From Spirochaetales bacterium (GTDB taxonomy: Bacteria; Spirochaetota; Spirochaetia; DSM-2461), in NCBI GenBank assembly GCA_028533045.1, contig JAQQAP010000005.1:96829-160828 (forward strand): a stretch of DNA of 64,000 bases, given 5' to 3'. A program made the position numbers and the translations under genes. Under the pieces are notes generated by a model, which was not told the DNA's origin, did not search any database, and worked only from the letters and a program-made list of their open reading frames with translations. Of this stretch, positions 41,863-50,554 are shown in pieces. Numbering within the stretch: the first letter of the stretch is position 1; every line of letters begins with the position of its first letter.

Positions 41863-42747
41863 ATGAAGGGTTGTCCCTCCCCCTCCTTACTCGGAATAGT
41901 TCTCTTTTTTCTCATGTTGTCCTTGGGCTTTCCCGGTGAGGATTTTCTTTACAAGGGAGCCGGTCCCCGTCCCGTGGGGGGGGAAGTGCGTAAAGCGGCC
42001 GCCCCCTCTCCTCTGGGAGGCAAGAAGACGGAACAGGCCGAATCGCTTCCGGTGGTTCCCTTTCTGCTTTATCAGGTAGAGAAGAACGAAACCATTTCCC
42101 TGATCGCCGCACGGTACTCCTTAAAAACGGAAACCCTTATCAGTTTAAACCGACTGGCCGATCCCCGGGAGGTGGTCCTCGGTCGTTCTCTTTATATCCC
42201 GTCCCAGGATGGAGCCCGGAAAAGTCTTTCCGGGGATATGACCGCGGAGGATCTGGCGGAAATCTTTTCCCTTTCCCCGGATCTGCTGGTTCCCCTGGGT
42301 AAGGGGGATTTCTTTCTACCCGGAGTAGAGCCGGGTCAGGAGGAGATAGGCCGATTCTGGGAGGAGGATTTTTCCTATCCCCTAAACGGTTCGGTCACCG
42401 GAGAGTACGGCGAGCGGGTCGATGTTTTGACCGGTCTTTCCCTAAAGAAGAACGGCCTGGACTTTCGGACCTACCGGGGACAGGATATCTACTCCATAGG
42501 GGACGGTGTTGTTTCGAAAGCCGGATTTCACGGTACCTACGGCTGGTATATGATTGTGAACCACCGTGACGGTTTTCAGTCCCTTTACGCCCATCTGGAC
42601 TCCTTCGAAGCTTCCGAAGGGGACCGAGTGGACCGGGGCGAAAAGATTGCCACCGCCGGAGACAGCGGGCATACGCCGGGAAATATTCTGTTCTTCTCTC
42701 TCTTTGAAGAGGGGGATGCGGTGGACCCGAAGGATTACCTCTTTTAG
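41863..42747 (+). CDS. LysM plus degenerate LytM/M23 domain protein
   Basis: 294 residues from ATG 41863 (ATG 41830 is also possible). Signal or anchor segment, a LysM peptidoglycan-binding domain (YQVEKNETISLIAARYSLKTETLISLNRL, about residues 68-97), and a C-terminal LytM-like fold. The Zn-ligand positions look lost: where M23 enzymes have HxGxD this has KNGLD, and the HLH motif is ILF (NILFFSLF). Only the YAH and D remain. It is therefore probably a catalytically dead regulator of amidases, like EnvC or NlpD, not a peptidase. Confidence 0.82.
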   Translation: MKGCPSPSLLGIVLFFLMLSLGFPGEDFLYKGAGPRPVGGEVRKAAAPSPLGGKKTEQAESLPVVPFLLYQVEKNETISLIAARYSLKTETLISLNRLADPREVVLGRSLYIPSQDGARKSLSGDMTAEDLAEIFSLSPDLLVPLGKGDFFLPGVEPGQEEIGRFWEEDFSYPLNGSVTGEYGERVDVLTGLSLKKNGLDFRTYRGQDIYSIGDGVVSKAGFHGTYGWYMIVNHRDGFQSLYAHLDSFEASEGDRVDRGEKIATAGDSGHTPGNILFFSLFEEGDAVDPKDYLF

Positions 42748-42781
42748 GCGCCCTTTTCCTTTTTGTCTTTTTTGTGACCGA

Positions 42782-42810
42782 TTGATGAAGAAAAAAACTC
42801 TCCCTATAAT
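42782..42810 (+). promoter_or_regulatory. Promoter of the amidohydrolase gene
   Basis: TTGATG (42782-42787), 17-nt spacer, TATAAT (42805-42810). Here the leader is about 25 nt long and includes a Shine-Dalgarno (GGGAGAGG), unlike the leaderless group. Confidence 0.72.
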
Positions 42811-42842
42811 GGAACCGGATCAGGTTACAGGGAGAGGGTTCC

Positions 42843-44519
42843 ATGGAAAAAAAGACGAACCACAGGGTGGAGAAAATCATCGGTCACACGGTCGATTCGG
42901 AAGGAAGGCTGAGCGAGGAGAAAAAAATCCTTGTCATCGAAGGCTCCCATATCAAAAAAATTGATGATACCCGGGGGATGAGTAGGGAAGAGATTGACGC
43001 TGTGGCAAGGGAACCGAACACCCTGGTTCTGGACGGAAGCTGTGCCGTCTATCCGGGATTTTTGGATCTCCATACCCATATCACCTACAACATGATCCCC
43101 TGGTGGGAGTCGGGAAAGGTCTGGAATAACCGTTTTCAGTGGCGGGGATACGCCAAATACAACGAGGAACTGTACGATTTTCATCAGAATATTGTAAACA
43201 GTTACGTGGAAGAACGGACCGAGGTAAGCGACGAGGACTGCCTGATGCAGCTCCAGGTTCTGGCGGAGATTCAGGCCATCGCCGGAGGAACCACGGTCAT
43301 TCAGGAGTCGGAGGAGCACGGCGGCGACAGCTCCGATCCGGATCGTCTTGTTTCCAATGACCATTACCTTTTAAAAAGCACCGGTAATCCTCCCTCCCTG
43401 GGAATGGACGAGGACCGTCAGATCTACAACGTTATACAGTTTTTTTTGCCCGACCGGGAGGTGGAAAGCGGGGACAACTCCCCCGATACGGCCGACTGGA
43501 AACCGGTGGGGCAGGATGCCTTTCAGACCTTCCGGGAATCGCTCCGGGATAACTCTCACAGCAACACCCTGGTTCATCTGGCGGAAGGGGTGTACGGATG
43601 GCTCGGAGAGAGGGGCAAGGATTCCTACTCCCGGAGTGAGTTCGAGGCGTTCAAAAAGAGTCTTCAGGCCGAAGGGGACGACTATATTCTGCGGAAGCGA
43701 TCGGAGGGAAAGGGAGAGGAGGAGCTTCGGGAGGAATTCAGGAAGATTGTGTGGAATAAGAATATCTCCCTAATCCACTGCTGCGGTATAGAGCCGACCG
43801 GGGAGAACATCGCCTTTCTGAAGGAGTTCGGGATCAACATTCTCTGGGCGCCCGTATCCAATACGATTCTTTACGGGGACACTCTGGATGTTCTGAAATT
43901 TCTGGAGAAGGGGGTCAACGTAGCCTTGGGGTCCGATTGGAGTCCCAGCGGGGGCAAGCATATCTGGGACGAGGCGAAGTTCGCTTACTTTCTGTTTACC
44001 CGGATCTGTGGAAAGGATCGGGAAGAGTCTATGCGGATGATTTACCAAATGATTACGGTTCGGGCGGCCCGGTGCTTAAACCGGGGGAATTCCCGGATGG
44101 GACGGATCGGGGAGGGGCAGTTTGCCGACCTGGTTCTCTTAAGGGATCCCAAGGTTCCCCGGGGCGGTAAAATCGATCCTCTGGAGTTTCTTTTTCACAA
44201 TGACGACGAACATGTTTACGGGGTGATTATCAATGGGAAACTCCTCTACGGGGACGAAATGGCCTACGTCGATCTGGTCAGCTCCTTCACCTACAGCCTG
44301 GCTCCCCGCTCGACCAACCGGAGGACGACGAAGTATGTCCATCTGGATAATGAGAAGGTTGATTTTAATGTGCAGGAAGCCCTGGATGAGCTGGAGGTTT
44401 TTTTTGACCGGTATAATACGGTTCAGGGAAGGGAAATGTGCAAGCTCCAGTCCTTCGAAGATGATTTTTACCAGAGGAAAATGGCTGAGTTAAGGAAGGA
44501 TCTCCTCTCTTCCCGGTAG
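42843..44519 (+). CDS. Amidohydrolase-superfamily protein
   Basis: 558 residues with the cyclic amidohydrolase metal motifs: LHTHITYN (H77, H79), HLAEG near 241, IHCCGI near 312 and the terminal GSDWSPSG near 367. Beta-barrel flanking segments are present at both ends (PGFLDLHTH and NGKLLYGDE). It is longer than typical chlorohydrolase or cytosine-deaminase members owing to insertions at 175-235 and a C-terminal extension. The substrate cannot be assigned. It is a single-gene unit with a conventional promoter. Confidence 0.82.
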   Translation: MEKKTNHRVEKIIGHTVDSEGRLSEEKKILVIEGSHIKKIDDTRGMSREEIDAVAREPNTLVLDGSCAVYPGFLDLHTHITYNMIPWWESGKVWNNRFQWRGYAKYNEELYDFHQNIVNSYVEERTEVSDEDCLMQLQVLAEIQAIAGGTTVIQESEEHGGDSSDPDRLVSNDHYLLKSTGNPPSLGMDEDRQIYNVIQFFLPDREVESGDNSPDTADWKPVGQDAFQTFRESLRDNSHSNTLVHLAEGVYGWLGERGKDSYSRSEFEAFKKSLQAEGDDYILRKRSEGKGEEELREEFRKIVWNKNISLIHCCGIEPTGENIAFLKEFGINILWAPVSNTILYGDTLDVLKFLEKGVNVALGSDWSPSGGKHIWDEAKFAYFLFTRICGKDREESMRMIYQMITVRAARCLNRGNSRMGRIGEGQFADLVLLRDPKVPRGGKIDPLEFLFHNDDEHVYGVIINGKLLYGDEMAYVDLVSSFTYSLAPRSTNRRTTKYVHLDNEKVDFNVQEALDELEVFFDRYNTVQGREMCKLQSFEDDFYQRKMAELRKDLLSSR

Positions 44520-44549
44520 ACCTCTCTTTCCCGCCTTGTCAATTTTTTC

Positions 44550-44561
44550 TATAATAACCCC
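44550..44561 (+). promoter_or_regulatory. -10 of the leaderless Rieske gene
   Basis: TATAAT (44550-44555), 6 nt (AACCCC), ATG 44562. No good -35 is visible at 17 nt (TTTCCC). Confidence 0.6.
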
Positions 44562-44912
44562 ATGGCACTAAAAGAGATAGGAACAGGGGACGATTTGAAT
44601 CCCCAGGGGAAAACCCTTTTTACGGTGGACGGCTTGTCTCTCCTTGTTGTAGAGGAGAGGGGTGAATTGTACGCTATGAGCAATATCTGTCCCCATGCGG
44701 GGGGGAAATTGAATGAGGGAAGGGTCGAAAATGGGGCGATTACCTGCCTGAATCACGGGGCGAGTTTTGACTTGAAAAGCGGGCAAATTCGCCTGGATAT
44801 GTTGGAAGAGGAGTTACGGGAGACGATCGACGAAGATAACCTTCCCTTCGGCCCGGCCACGGTTTATCCCCTTTGCCGGGAAGGGGACAGGTTGATGGTG
44901 GATTTGCCTTAG
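44562..44912 (+). CDS. Rieske-type [2Fe-2S] ferredoxin
   Basis: 116-residue soluble Rieske protein with cluster ligands C43-x-H45 (CPH) and C62-xx-H65 (CLNH), as in small ferredoxins of dioxygenase or nitrite reductase type. There is no membrane segment. It stands alone, with no dioxygenase, reductase or bc1 gene nearby, so the electron partner is unknown. The ATG has no Shine-Dalgarno and follows TATAAT at 6 nt. Confidence 0.88.
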   Translation: MALKEIGTGDDLNPQGKTLFTVDGLSLLVVEERGELYAMSNICPHAGGKLNEGRVENGAITCLNHGASFDLKSGQIRLDMLEEELRETIDEDNLPFGPATVYPLCREGDRLMVDLP

Positions 44913-45055
44913 GGCACTTTTCTGTGGGGGAAGGGACAAGGGATTGAAGCGGTTACTGCCCCCGGCCGACCGGCGAGGCGGAGCTGAGCCGGGAAAGAGG
45001 CCGGGAAGAGGCAGTTTGAGCGAAAAGCCCGGTGGGGCTTTAGCCCCATGGCCCC

Positions 45056-45101
45056 GGAGGCTGTAGCACGACTTGTCTTTGGCGCTCGTTCTGCAGCCTC
45101 C
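45056..45101. repeat. Long hairpin between convergent genes
   Basis: GGAGGCTGTAG (45056-45066) and CTGCAGCCTCC (45091-45101) form an 11-bp stem with one G-U pair around 24 nt. A smaller GGGGC-TTTA-GCCCC hairpin lies 20 bases upstream. The whole 44913-45119 gap is G+C-rich and repeat-like, with no T run, so it may be a REP-like element rather than a simple terminator. Confidence 0.5.
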
Positions 45102-45119
45102 AAGGAATCGGATCGGGAA

Positions 45120-45623
45120 TTAATCGGTTGGTTCGGTTAGTCTGTGGAGGGTTCCCTTTTCGGTGAGGCCCGGGAAGTCCTGTTGTCTGAGCGCTTCGTA
45201 GACCAGGATGGCCACCGCGTTGGACAGGTTGAGGGAGCGGGCGTCTCCTTTCATGGGGATGCGGATGTTTTGATCCCTGTTTTGGACGAGCAGTTCCTCC
45301 GGCAGGCCCCGCGATTCGGGACCGAAGACCAGGTAGGTGTTCTCTCCGTAGTCGACCTGGGCGTAGTGTTTTTTGGCCTTGGTGGTGGCGAAGTAGAGTT
45401 GGGCTTCCCCGTTTTGGCTGAGGAATTCTTCCCAGCTGTGGTAGTGATGTATGTCGAGCAGTTCCCAGTAGTCCAGTCCGGCCCGGCGGAGGTATTTGTC
45501 CTCCACGCTGAAGCCCAGGGGGTGGATCAGGTGGAGTGCGGTTCCGGTGGCGGCGCAGGTCCGGGCAATATTACCTGTATTTTGGGGTATTTCCGGCTGG
45601 TACAGTACGACGTTCAGGCTCAT
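45120..45623 (-). CDS. trmL: tRNA (cytidine(34)-2'-O)-methyltransferase
   Basis: 167-residue SPOUT methyltransferase that modifies the wobble base of some tRNA-Leu isoacceptors. Family features: NVVLYQPEIPQNTGNIARTC at the N-terminus, LVFGPESRGLP and RSLNLSNAVAILVYEAL near the C-terminal knot. The ATG immediately follows the relA/spoT stop (TAA then ATG), with GAGGAGG inside the upstream gene. It is the last gene of the dapB-dapA-prmC-relA-trmL run. Confidence 0.92.
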   Translation of the reverse strand: MSLNVVLYQPEIPQNTGNIARTCAATGTALHLIHPLGFSVEDKYLRRAGLDYWELLDIHHYHSWEEFLSQNGEAQLYFATTKAKKHYAQVDYGENTYLVFGPESRGLPEELLVQNRDQNIRIPMKGDARSLNLSNAVAILVYEALRQQDFPGLTEKGTLHRLTEPTD

Positions 45624-47714
45624 TTATTCCTCCTCTTCAAAGCGGACCGGCGATTCGTAGAGGGAGAAGACCGAGGGTATGGTCCGGATGCTTTTGCTGA
45701 TTTGGGCCAGGCGGGATTTTTTTTCCATTTCCACGGTAAAGTGGCCCTCCAGGTTTCCCCGGTCCGATTCGTTTACGCTTCCCGCTATCAGATGGCCCCC
45801 GTGTTTCTTGATGGCCCCCTCTATTTCGCTGAAGAGGTCCACCGTCCGGCTGGCGATGATGTGGAAGCTCCGTGAATATTTATTGGTTGACGTTTCCCAG
45901 GCCACTTCCACTTTCCGGTTCTCGAAGTCATCGATGCCTTTCAGATTGGGGCAGTCCTTGCGATGGACCGTGATGCCCCGGCCTCGGGTTACGTAACCGA
46001 TGATGTCGTCCCCCGGTGTGGGGCTGCAGCAGTGGGAGAGCTTGATCATCATGTTCCGTTCCCGGTTCAGGGAGATGGTGACCTTTTCCTGGTCCAGAAC
46101 TTTCTGTTCCGGGCTGTAGGTTCCCTCCTTCTCTTTCTCCTCCACTTTTTGGGGGGCGAGGGGTTTGCCCAGTTCCTTCTTGTCCCGTCCCGGCCGGGCG
46201 ATGATGTTTCCTTCGATGATGTAATCTTCGTTGTGTTTGTTTATCCAGTGACGTATTTTGTCCCGGGCCCTGTGGCTTTTGGTGTATTTGAGCCAGTTCT
46301 GGTGGGGATGGGCTTCGGGGTGGGTCATGACCTCTACGGTTTGGGTGTTTTTCAGGGGCTTGGTCAGGGGAATGATGCTTCCGTTGGCCCGGGCCCGAAC
46401 GCAGTGGTCGCCGATGTCCGAATGGATGTGGTAGGCGAAGTCGATGGCGGTGGAACCTTTGGGAAGAACCACGGGCTGGCCCTTGGGGGTGTAGACGATT
46501 ATCGTGTCCTGGAGCAGGTCCCGCTTGATGGAGTCCATAAATTCGTTGGAGCTGTAGTCTTCCAGGTTCCAGTTTTTCAGTTTCTGGACAAAGTCGATGT
46601 CCTTTTTATGGGTATCGTCTCCTCCCGTATCGTGGCCTTCCTTGTAGAGAAAGTGGGCGGCCACTCCGAAGTTGGCGGTTTCGTCCATGGTAAACGTGCG
46701 GATCTGGATCTCCAGGGGCCGATGGTTGTTACAGCGGACCGTGGTGTGAAGGCTCTGGTAATCGTTAGCCTTGGGCATGGCGATGTAGTCCTTGAACCGC
46801 CCTTCGATGGGGGGCCAAAGCTGATGGATAATCCCCAGTATGTGGTAGCAGTCGATTTTGGACCGGCATAGAATGCGTACCCCCAGCAGGTCGTAGATTT
46901 CGTCCAGGTCCTTGCCCTTGCTTTTCATTTTCCGGTAGATCGAGTAAAAATGCTTGGCCCGGGTTTCCACGGAGAGTCCCGTGACGCCCTCCGAGCCGGC
47001 CGCTTCTTCGATCTCCTGCTTCACCTGGGCCAGGTAGTCGGCCCGTTCCACCTTTTTCTGGTCGATAAAGGTCTTGATTTGCACATAAGACAGGGGGTGG
47101 AGGTATTTGAGGCTCAGGTCTTCCAGCTCCATTTTTACCGTATTGATTCCCAGTCGTCCCGCCAAGGGAGCGTAGATCTCCAGGCACTCCCGGGCGATTC
47201 GTTTCTGCTTTTGGGGGGAGACGAAGTTGAGGGTGCTCATGTTATGCCGTTTATCGGCCAGTTTGATAAAGATGACCCGAATGTCCTTGACGATGGCAAA
47301 GATCATTTTCCGGAGGGTTTCGATTTTTTGAAGCGCCTTGTCGCCCACTTCCATGATATCGATCTTGGTCACCCCGTCCACGAGCATGGCCACCTCTTCG
47401 CCGAACTCCTCCTTCATAACACTCTGCTCTATATCGGTGTCTTCCAGCACGTCGTGGAGAAGGGAGGCGATGATGGTGGTGGCGTCGAGCTGGAGTTCCA
47501 CCAGAACGCCGGTGGACTCTACGGGGTGGATAATGTAGGGTTCCCCGGAAGCCCGTTTCTGGCCCATGTGGAGTTTACGGGCCCAGTGGACCGCCCGCAT
47601 AATCTCTTTGCGTTCCTCCAGCGTATAGTGAATCAGCGTTGATTCGAAGTCGCTGATGAGTTGATCCACATCTTCCGTGGAGAGTATTAATTTGTCATCC
47701 GATCCATCGGCCAT
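45624..47714 (-). CDS. RelA/SpoT-type (p)ppGpp synthetase/hydrolase
   Basis: 696 residues with the full long RSH layout. The HD hydrolase domain (HDVLEDT near residue 88, KLADKRHNM near 151) is followed by the synthetase domain (YDLLGVRILC near 270), TGS (IIVYTPKGQPVVLPKGSTAIDFAYHIHSDIG near 400) and C-terminal ACT (from about 620). The hydrolase motif is intact, so a bifunctional alarmone enzyme is expected. Its start overlaps prmC by 20 bases. It forms part of a lysine/peptidoglycan precursor operon. Confidence 0.94.
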   Translation of the reverse strand: MADGSDDKLILSTEDVDQLISDFESTLIHYTLEERKEIMRAVHWARKLHMGQKRASGEPYIIHPVESTGVLVELQLDATTIIASLLHDVLEDTDIEQSVMKEEFGEEVAMLVDGVTKIDIMEVGDKALQKIETLRKMIFAIVKDIRVIFIKLADKRHNMSTLNFVSPQKQKRIARECLEIYAPLAGRLGINTVKMELEDLSLKYLHPLSYVQIKTFIDQKKVERADYLAQVKQEIEEAAGSEGVTGLSVETRAKHFYSIYRKMKSKGKDLDEIYDLLGVRILCRSKIDCYHILGIIHQLWPPIEGRFKDYIAMPKANDYQSLHTTVRCNNHRPLEIQIRTFTMDETANFGVAAHFLYKEGHDTGGDDTHKKDIDFVQKLKNWNLEDYSSNEFMDSIKRDLLQDTIIVYTPKGQPVVLPKGSTAIDFAYHIHSDIGDHCVRARANGSIIPLTKPLKNTQTVEVMTHPEAHPHQNWLKYTKSHRARDKIRHWINKHNEDYIIEGNIIARPGRDKKELGKPLAPQKVEEKEKEGTYSPEQKVLDQEKVTISLNRERNMMIKLSHCCSPTPGDDIIGYVTRGRGITVHRKDCPNLKGIDDFENRKVEVAWETSTNKYSRSFHIIASRTVDLFSEIEGAIKKHGGHLIAGSVNESDRGNLEGHFTVEMEKKSRLAQISKSIRTIPSVFSLYESPVRFEEEE

Positions 47715-48537
47715 AGGCTACCCGTTCTCTTCCGGCCAGATCGTCGGCGGTCCCCAGGGAGGAAAAACCGGCGGTCCCCATCATATTTAGTATCCGCTCC
47801 ATCTGGTCGGGAGCGGCTTCTATTAGAAGATAACCTCCCGGAGCGAGATATGCAATTGTCTTTTGTACAATTTTTTCTACAAGAATAAGGCCGTCCTCTC
47901 CGCCGTCCAGGGCCAGGGCCGGTTCCTTCCAACCCTCTTCCATCCGGTCCGCCGTCTCCCGGGCCGTAAGGTAGGGGGGATTGGTCGCTATCAGGTTGAA
48001 CCGTCCTTCCACCCGATCAAAGAGGTCGGTACGGACGAAGCGGGCGTTGTCCGCTTTGAGGGCCTCCCGGTTTTTGTGGAACATCTTTTCCGGCGTTTCG
48101 TCTATGTCTCCGCAGAGGACCGAACTGTCCGGCCGTTCCAGGGCCAGGGTCAGGCCGATGCAGCCCGAGCCGGAGCAGAGATCCAGCACGGCGGGGGAGG
48201 GGGTTCCCTCTAAAAATTCCAGGGACTTTTCCACGATAATTTCCGTATCCGGTCGGGGGCAAAGCACGCCCTCTTCCACGAAGAAATCCCGGCCGAAGAA
48301 CTCCTTGAGTCCGGTCAGATAGGCAACGGGAAAGTTTTGGGCCCGTTTTTCCGTCAGTCCCAGAAAAGCCCGGGCCCGGTCCTCTTCCACCGGGTCCGTA
48401 AGGCGGGCGAAAAGCTGCTCCCTTCCAATGTTCAGCACATGGCAGAGAAGGAGTGATGTATCCAAGTCGACCGTATCGCTCACCCCCGATAGGGTAAGCC
48501 TGTCCCGGCCTTGGCGGAGGAGTTCCCTGATTGTCAT
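47695..48537 (-). CDS. prmC: Release factor glutamine methyltransferase
   Basis: 280-residue SAM-dependent enzyme that methylates the GGQ glutamine of RF1 and RF2. The substrate motif NPPYL near residue 186 and the SAM-binding VLDLCSGSGCIGLTLA near 117 are intact. The 3' end overlaps relA/spoT by 20 bases. dapA precedes it by 18 nt. Confidence 0.95.
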   Translation of the reverse strand: MTIRELLRQGRDRLTLSGVSDTVDLDTSLLLCHVLNIGREQLFARLTDPVEEDRARAFLGLTEKRAQNFPVAYLTGLKEFFGRDFFVEEGVLCPRPDTEIIVEKSLEFLEGTPSPAVLDLCSGSGCIGLTLALERPDSSVLCGDIDETPEKMFHKNREALKADNARFVRTDLFDRVEGRFNLIATNPPYLTARETADRMEEGWKEPALALDGGEDGLILVEKIVQKTIAYLAPGGYLLIEAAPDQMERILNMMGTAGFSSLGTADDLAGRERVAYGRWIG

Positions 48538-48555
48538 AAACCTGAATTCCCGAGC

Positions 48556-49431
48556 CTAGATAAGGCCCTGGCCCCGCATCATCTCTTTCAGGGCCTTCCG
48601 ATTTTCATCGGAGGGAGGGCAGAGGGGCAGACGGAATTCCTCTTCCAGCAGACCCATCATGGACATACACGATTTGACCGGAATGGGGTTCGTCTCCAGG
48701 AACATGGCCTTGAACAGGGGAAGCAGGTCGTAGTGGATGGCCTTCGCCTTCTCCACATGACCCTTGCGAGCCGAGCCGATCATCTCTTCCATCCAGCGGG
48801 GAACGATGTTACTGGCCACGGAGATCACTCCGTTTCCGCCCATCAGAGTTACGGGCAGGGCGATGTTGTCATCCCCGGAAAGGACGGAGAAATCCTTGGG
48901 CTTTCCGTTGATCACGTCCATCATCTGTCCCAAATTGCCGCTGGCTTCCTTTACGGCCACAATATTTTCGTGCTTGGTCAGCCTTAGCAGGGTTTCCGTT
49001 TCCAGATTGACCCCGGTCCGGCTGCTGATGTTGTAGAGGACCATGGGAAGATCCACATTGTCCGCAATGGTCATAAAGTGACGGTAGAGCCCTTCCTGGG
49101 TGGGCTTGTTGTAGTAGGGGTTAACCTGCAGAGAGTAGTCGGCTCCCATGTTCTTGGCCATTTTGGTCATTTTTATGGCCTCTTCGGTACAATTCGAACC
49201 GGTACCGGCGATAACGGGAACCTTCCCGTCGGCCAGTTTAACAACCATCTCCACCACGTCCATATTCTCTTCTATGGTAACGGTGGGACTCTCTCCGGTG
49301 GTGCCCATGGGGACCAAGCCGGAAATACCCTCTTTAATCTGAAAGTCCACAATTTTTTTAAGCCCTTCCCGATCAATTTTCAAATTCTTGTCGAAGGGGG
49401 TGACTAATGCGGTGAATACGCCTTCCAGCAT
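48556..49431 (-). CDS. dapA: 4-hydroxy-tetrahydrodipicolinate synthase
   Basis: 291-residue aldolase of the lysine/diaminopimelate pathway. The pyruvate Schiff-base lysine is in VAVKEASG, the catalytic tyrosine in LYNISSRTG, and the opening GVFTALVTPFD and GTTGESPT are diagnostic. The start follows AAGGAG. It lies 149 bases after dapB in the same direction. Confidence 0.96.
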   Translation of the reverse strand: MLEGVFTALVTPFDKNLKIDREGLKKIVDFQIKEGISGLVPMGTTGESPTVTIEENMDVVEMVVKLADGKVPVIAGTGSNCTEEAIKMTKMAKNMGADYSLQVNPYYNKPTQEGLYRHFMTIADNVDLPMVLYNISSRTGVNLETETLLRLTKHENIVAVKEASGNLGQMMDVINGKPKDFSVLSGDDNIALPVTLMGGNGVISVASNIVPRWMEEMIGSARKGHVEKAKAIHYDLLPLFKAMFLETNPIPVKSCMSMMGLLEEEFRLPLCPPSDENRKALKEMMRGQGLI

Positions 49432-49580
49432 GGTTTACTCCTTTGAGTTCTCCCCGGTATGATGAACCGCCCTCTACGGTCGATTATAAATCGATCCCGC
49501 CGATCTCTGGGAACGGGGGAGATATCAAATCGACTTTCCACCGGAGGGCCGGTCATCTTAGGGAAACTCTTTAATTTTAT

Positions 49581-50327
49581 TTATAGCTTAAAAAAGTCTT
49601 TAACGAAATCGTCCACGGAAAAGAAACCCTTCTTTCCCTGGAGCCACTCCACTGCCATTACCGCGCCCAGAGCGAAACCGTCTCGGCTGCGGGCGGAGTG
49701 GGACACCTCTATCGTATCGGCGGGGGAATCCAGATAGACCCGGTGAATTCCGGGAATATGACCGCCCCGTACGGAGGCTACGTGGAGCTCCTCATCCTCA
49801 ATCTGTCGATCCAGTTTATCGAACTGCATTTTGGTCTTTCGGGGACAACCCTTGAGGATGCGCTCCCCCGTGGTGATCGCCGTACCCGAGGGGGAGTCCT
49901 TTTTCATCTTATGGTGATATTCGGTTACCATTATATCGTAATCGGGGATGTCCGCAATCAGCTCCGCCGCCCGTTCGGTCAAGGTAAAAAAGATATGGGC
50001 CCCGATGGAAAAGTTGGAACCGTAAAGAAAAGATCCCCCCTTTTCCTTTATAAGGGAAGCAATCTCCTCCTTCTTATCATACCAGCCGGTGGTTCCCACC
50101 ACCACGGGAATTCCCGCTTCCCCATAGAGACGGCAGTTCTCTTCGAAACCTTCGGCCAGAGCAAATTCCACCACACCCTCCGCCTGGGAGAGCAGTTCCA
50201 GGCTCAGATCCGTATAGTCTCCAGAACCGCCTTTATCCACACGGGCGATAACCTTATGACCCCTTTCGAGGCATATTTTTTCCACTAAACGGCCCATACG
50301 ACCGTATCCGGTAATGATAAGATTCAT
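49581..50327 (-). CDS. dapB: 4-hydroxy-tetrahydrodipicolinate reductase
   Basis: 248 residues from ATG 50327. Nucleotide-binding ITGYGRMGRLV, the substrate motif EYHHKMKKDSPSGTAI and a terminal VEWLQGKKGFFSVDDFV fit DapB. An upstream frame to 50357 exists but its first codons lie in the promoter. The ATG has no ribosome site. TTGCCA-N17-TATGAT ends 6 nt before it. It is the first gene of a run with dapA, prmC, relA/spoT and trmL. Confidence 0.93.
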   Translation of the reverse strand: MNLIITGYGRMGRLVEKICLERGHKVIARVDKGGSGDYTDLSLELLSQAEGVVEFALAEGFEENCRLYGEAGIPVVVGTTGWYDKKEEIASLIKEKGGSFLYGSNFSIGAHIFFTLTERAAELIADIPDYDIMVTEYHHKMKKDSPSGTAITTGERILKGCPRKTKMQFDKLDRQIEDEELHVASVRGGHIPGIHRVYLDSPADTIEVSHSARSRDGFALGAVMAVEWLQGKKGFFSVDDFVKDFFKL

Positions 50328-50362
50328 GGGACAATCATATAAGGATTGACGGGGCATGGCAA
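50328..50362 (-). promoter_or_regulatory. Leaderless promoter of the dapB operon
   Basis: Minus strand: TTGCCA (50357-50362), 17-nt spacer, TATGAT (50334-50339), TGTCCC, ATG 50327. Transcription is predicted to start at the start codon. Confidence 0.7.
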
Positions 50363-50414
50363 GTATGGCGCAGGAAAAAGCCCGGGAAATTCCCCGATGC
50401 TCCGTTCCTCTTCA

Positions 50415-50443
50415 TTGACTGAGGCGAACCATTGGATTATTCT
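50415..50443 (+). promoter_or_regulatory. Promoter of the membrane M23 peptidase gene
   Basis: TTGACT (50415-50420), 17-nt spacer, TATTCT (50438-50443). A leader of about 105 nt with CGGAG before the ATG follows, so this gene is not leaderless. Confidence 0.65.
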
Positions 50444-50554
50444 TCTTTTTAAAGCCCCCCTTACTTGCGTTTTATCTCAAAACAACAGGGAAAAAATCTT
50501 CTCCGGGGACAGGGGCGGCCTTAAGCAAGCGGATTTTTCCGTCACGGAGCCTTA

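Noticed and set aside
44913..45055. Small gene in the G+C-rich gap before trmL
   Set aside because: No frame with a start, ribosome site and plausible protein. The gap is dominated by hairpins.
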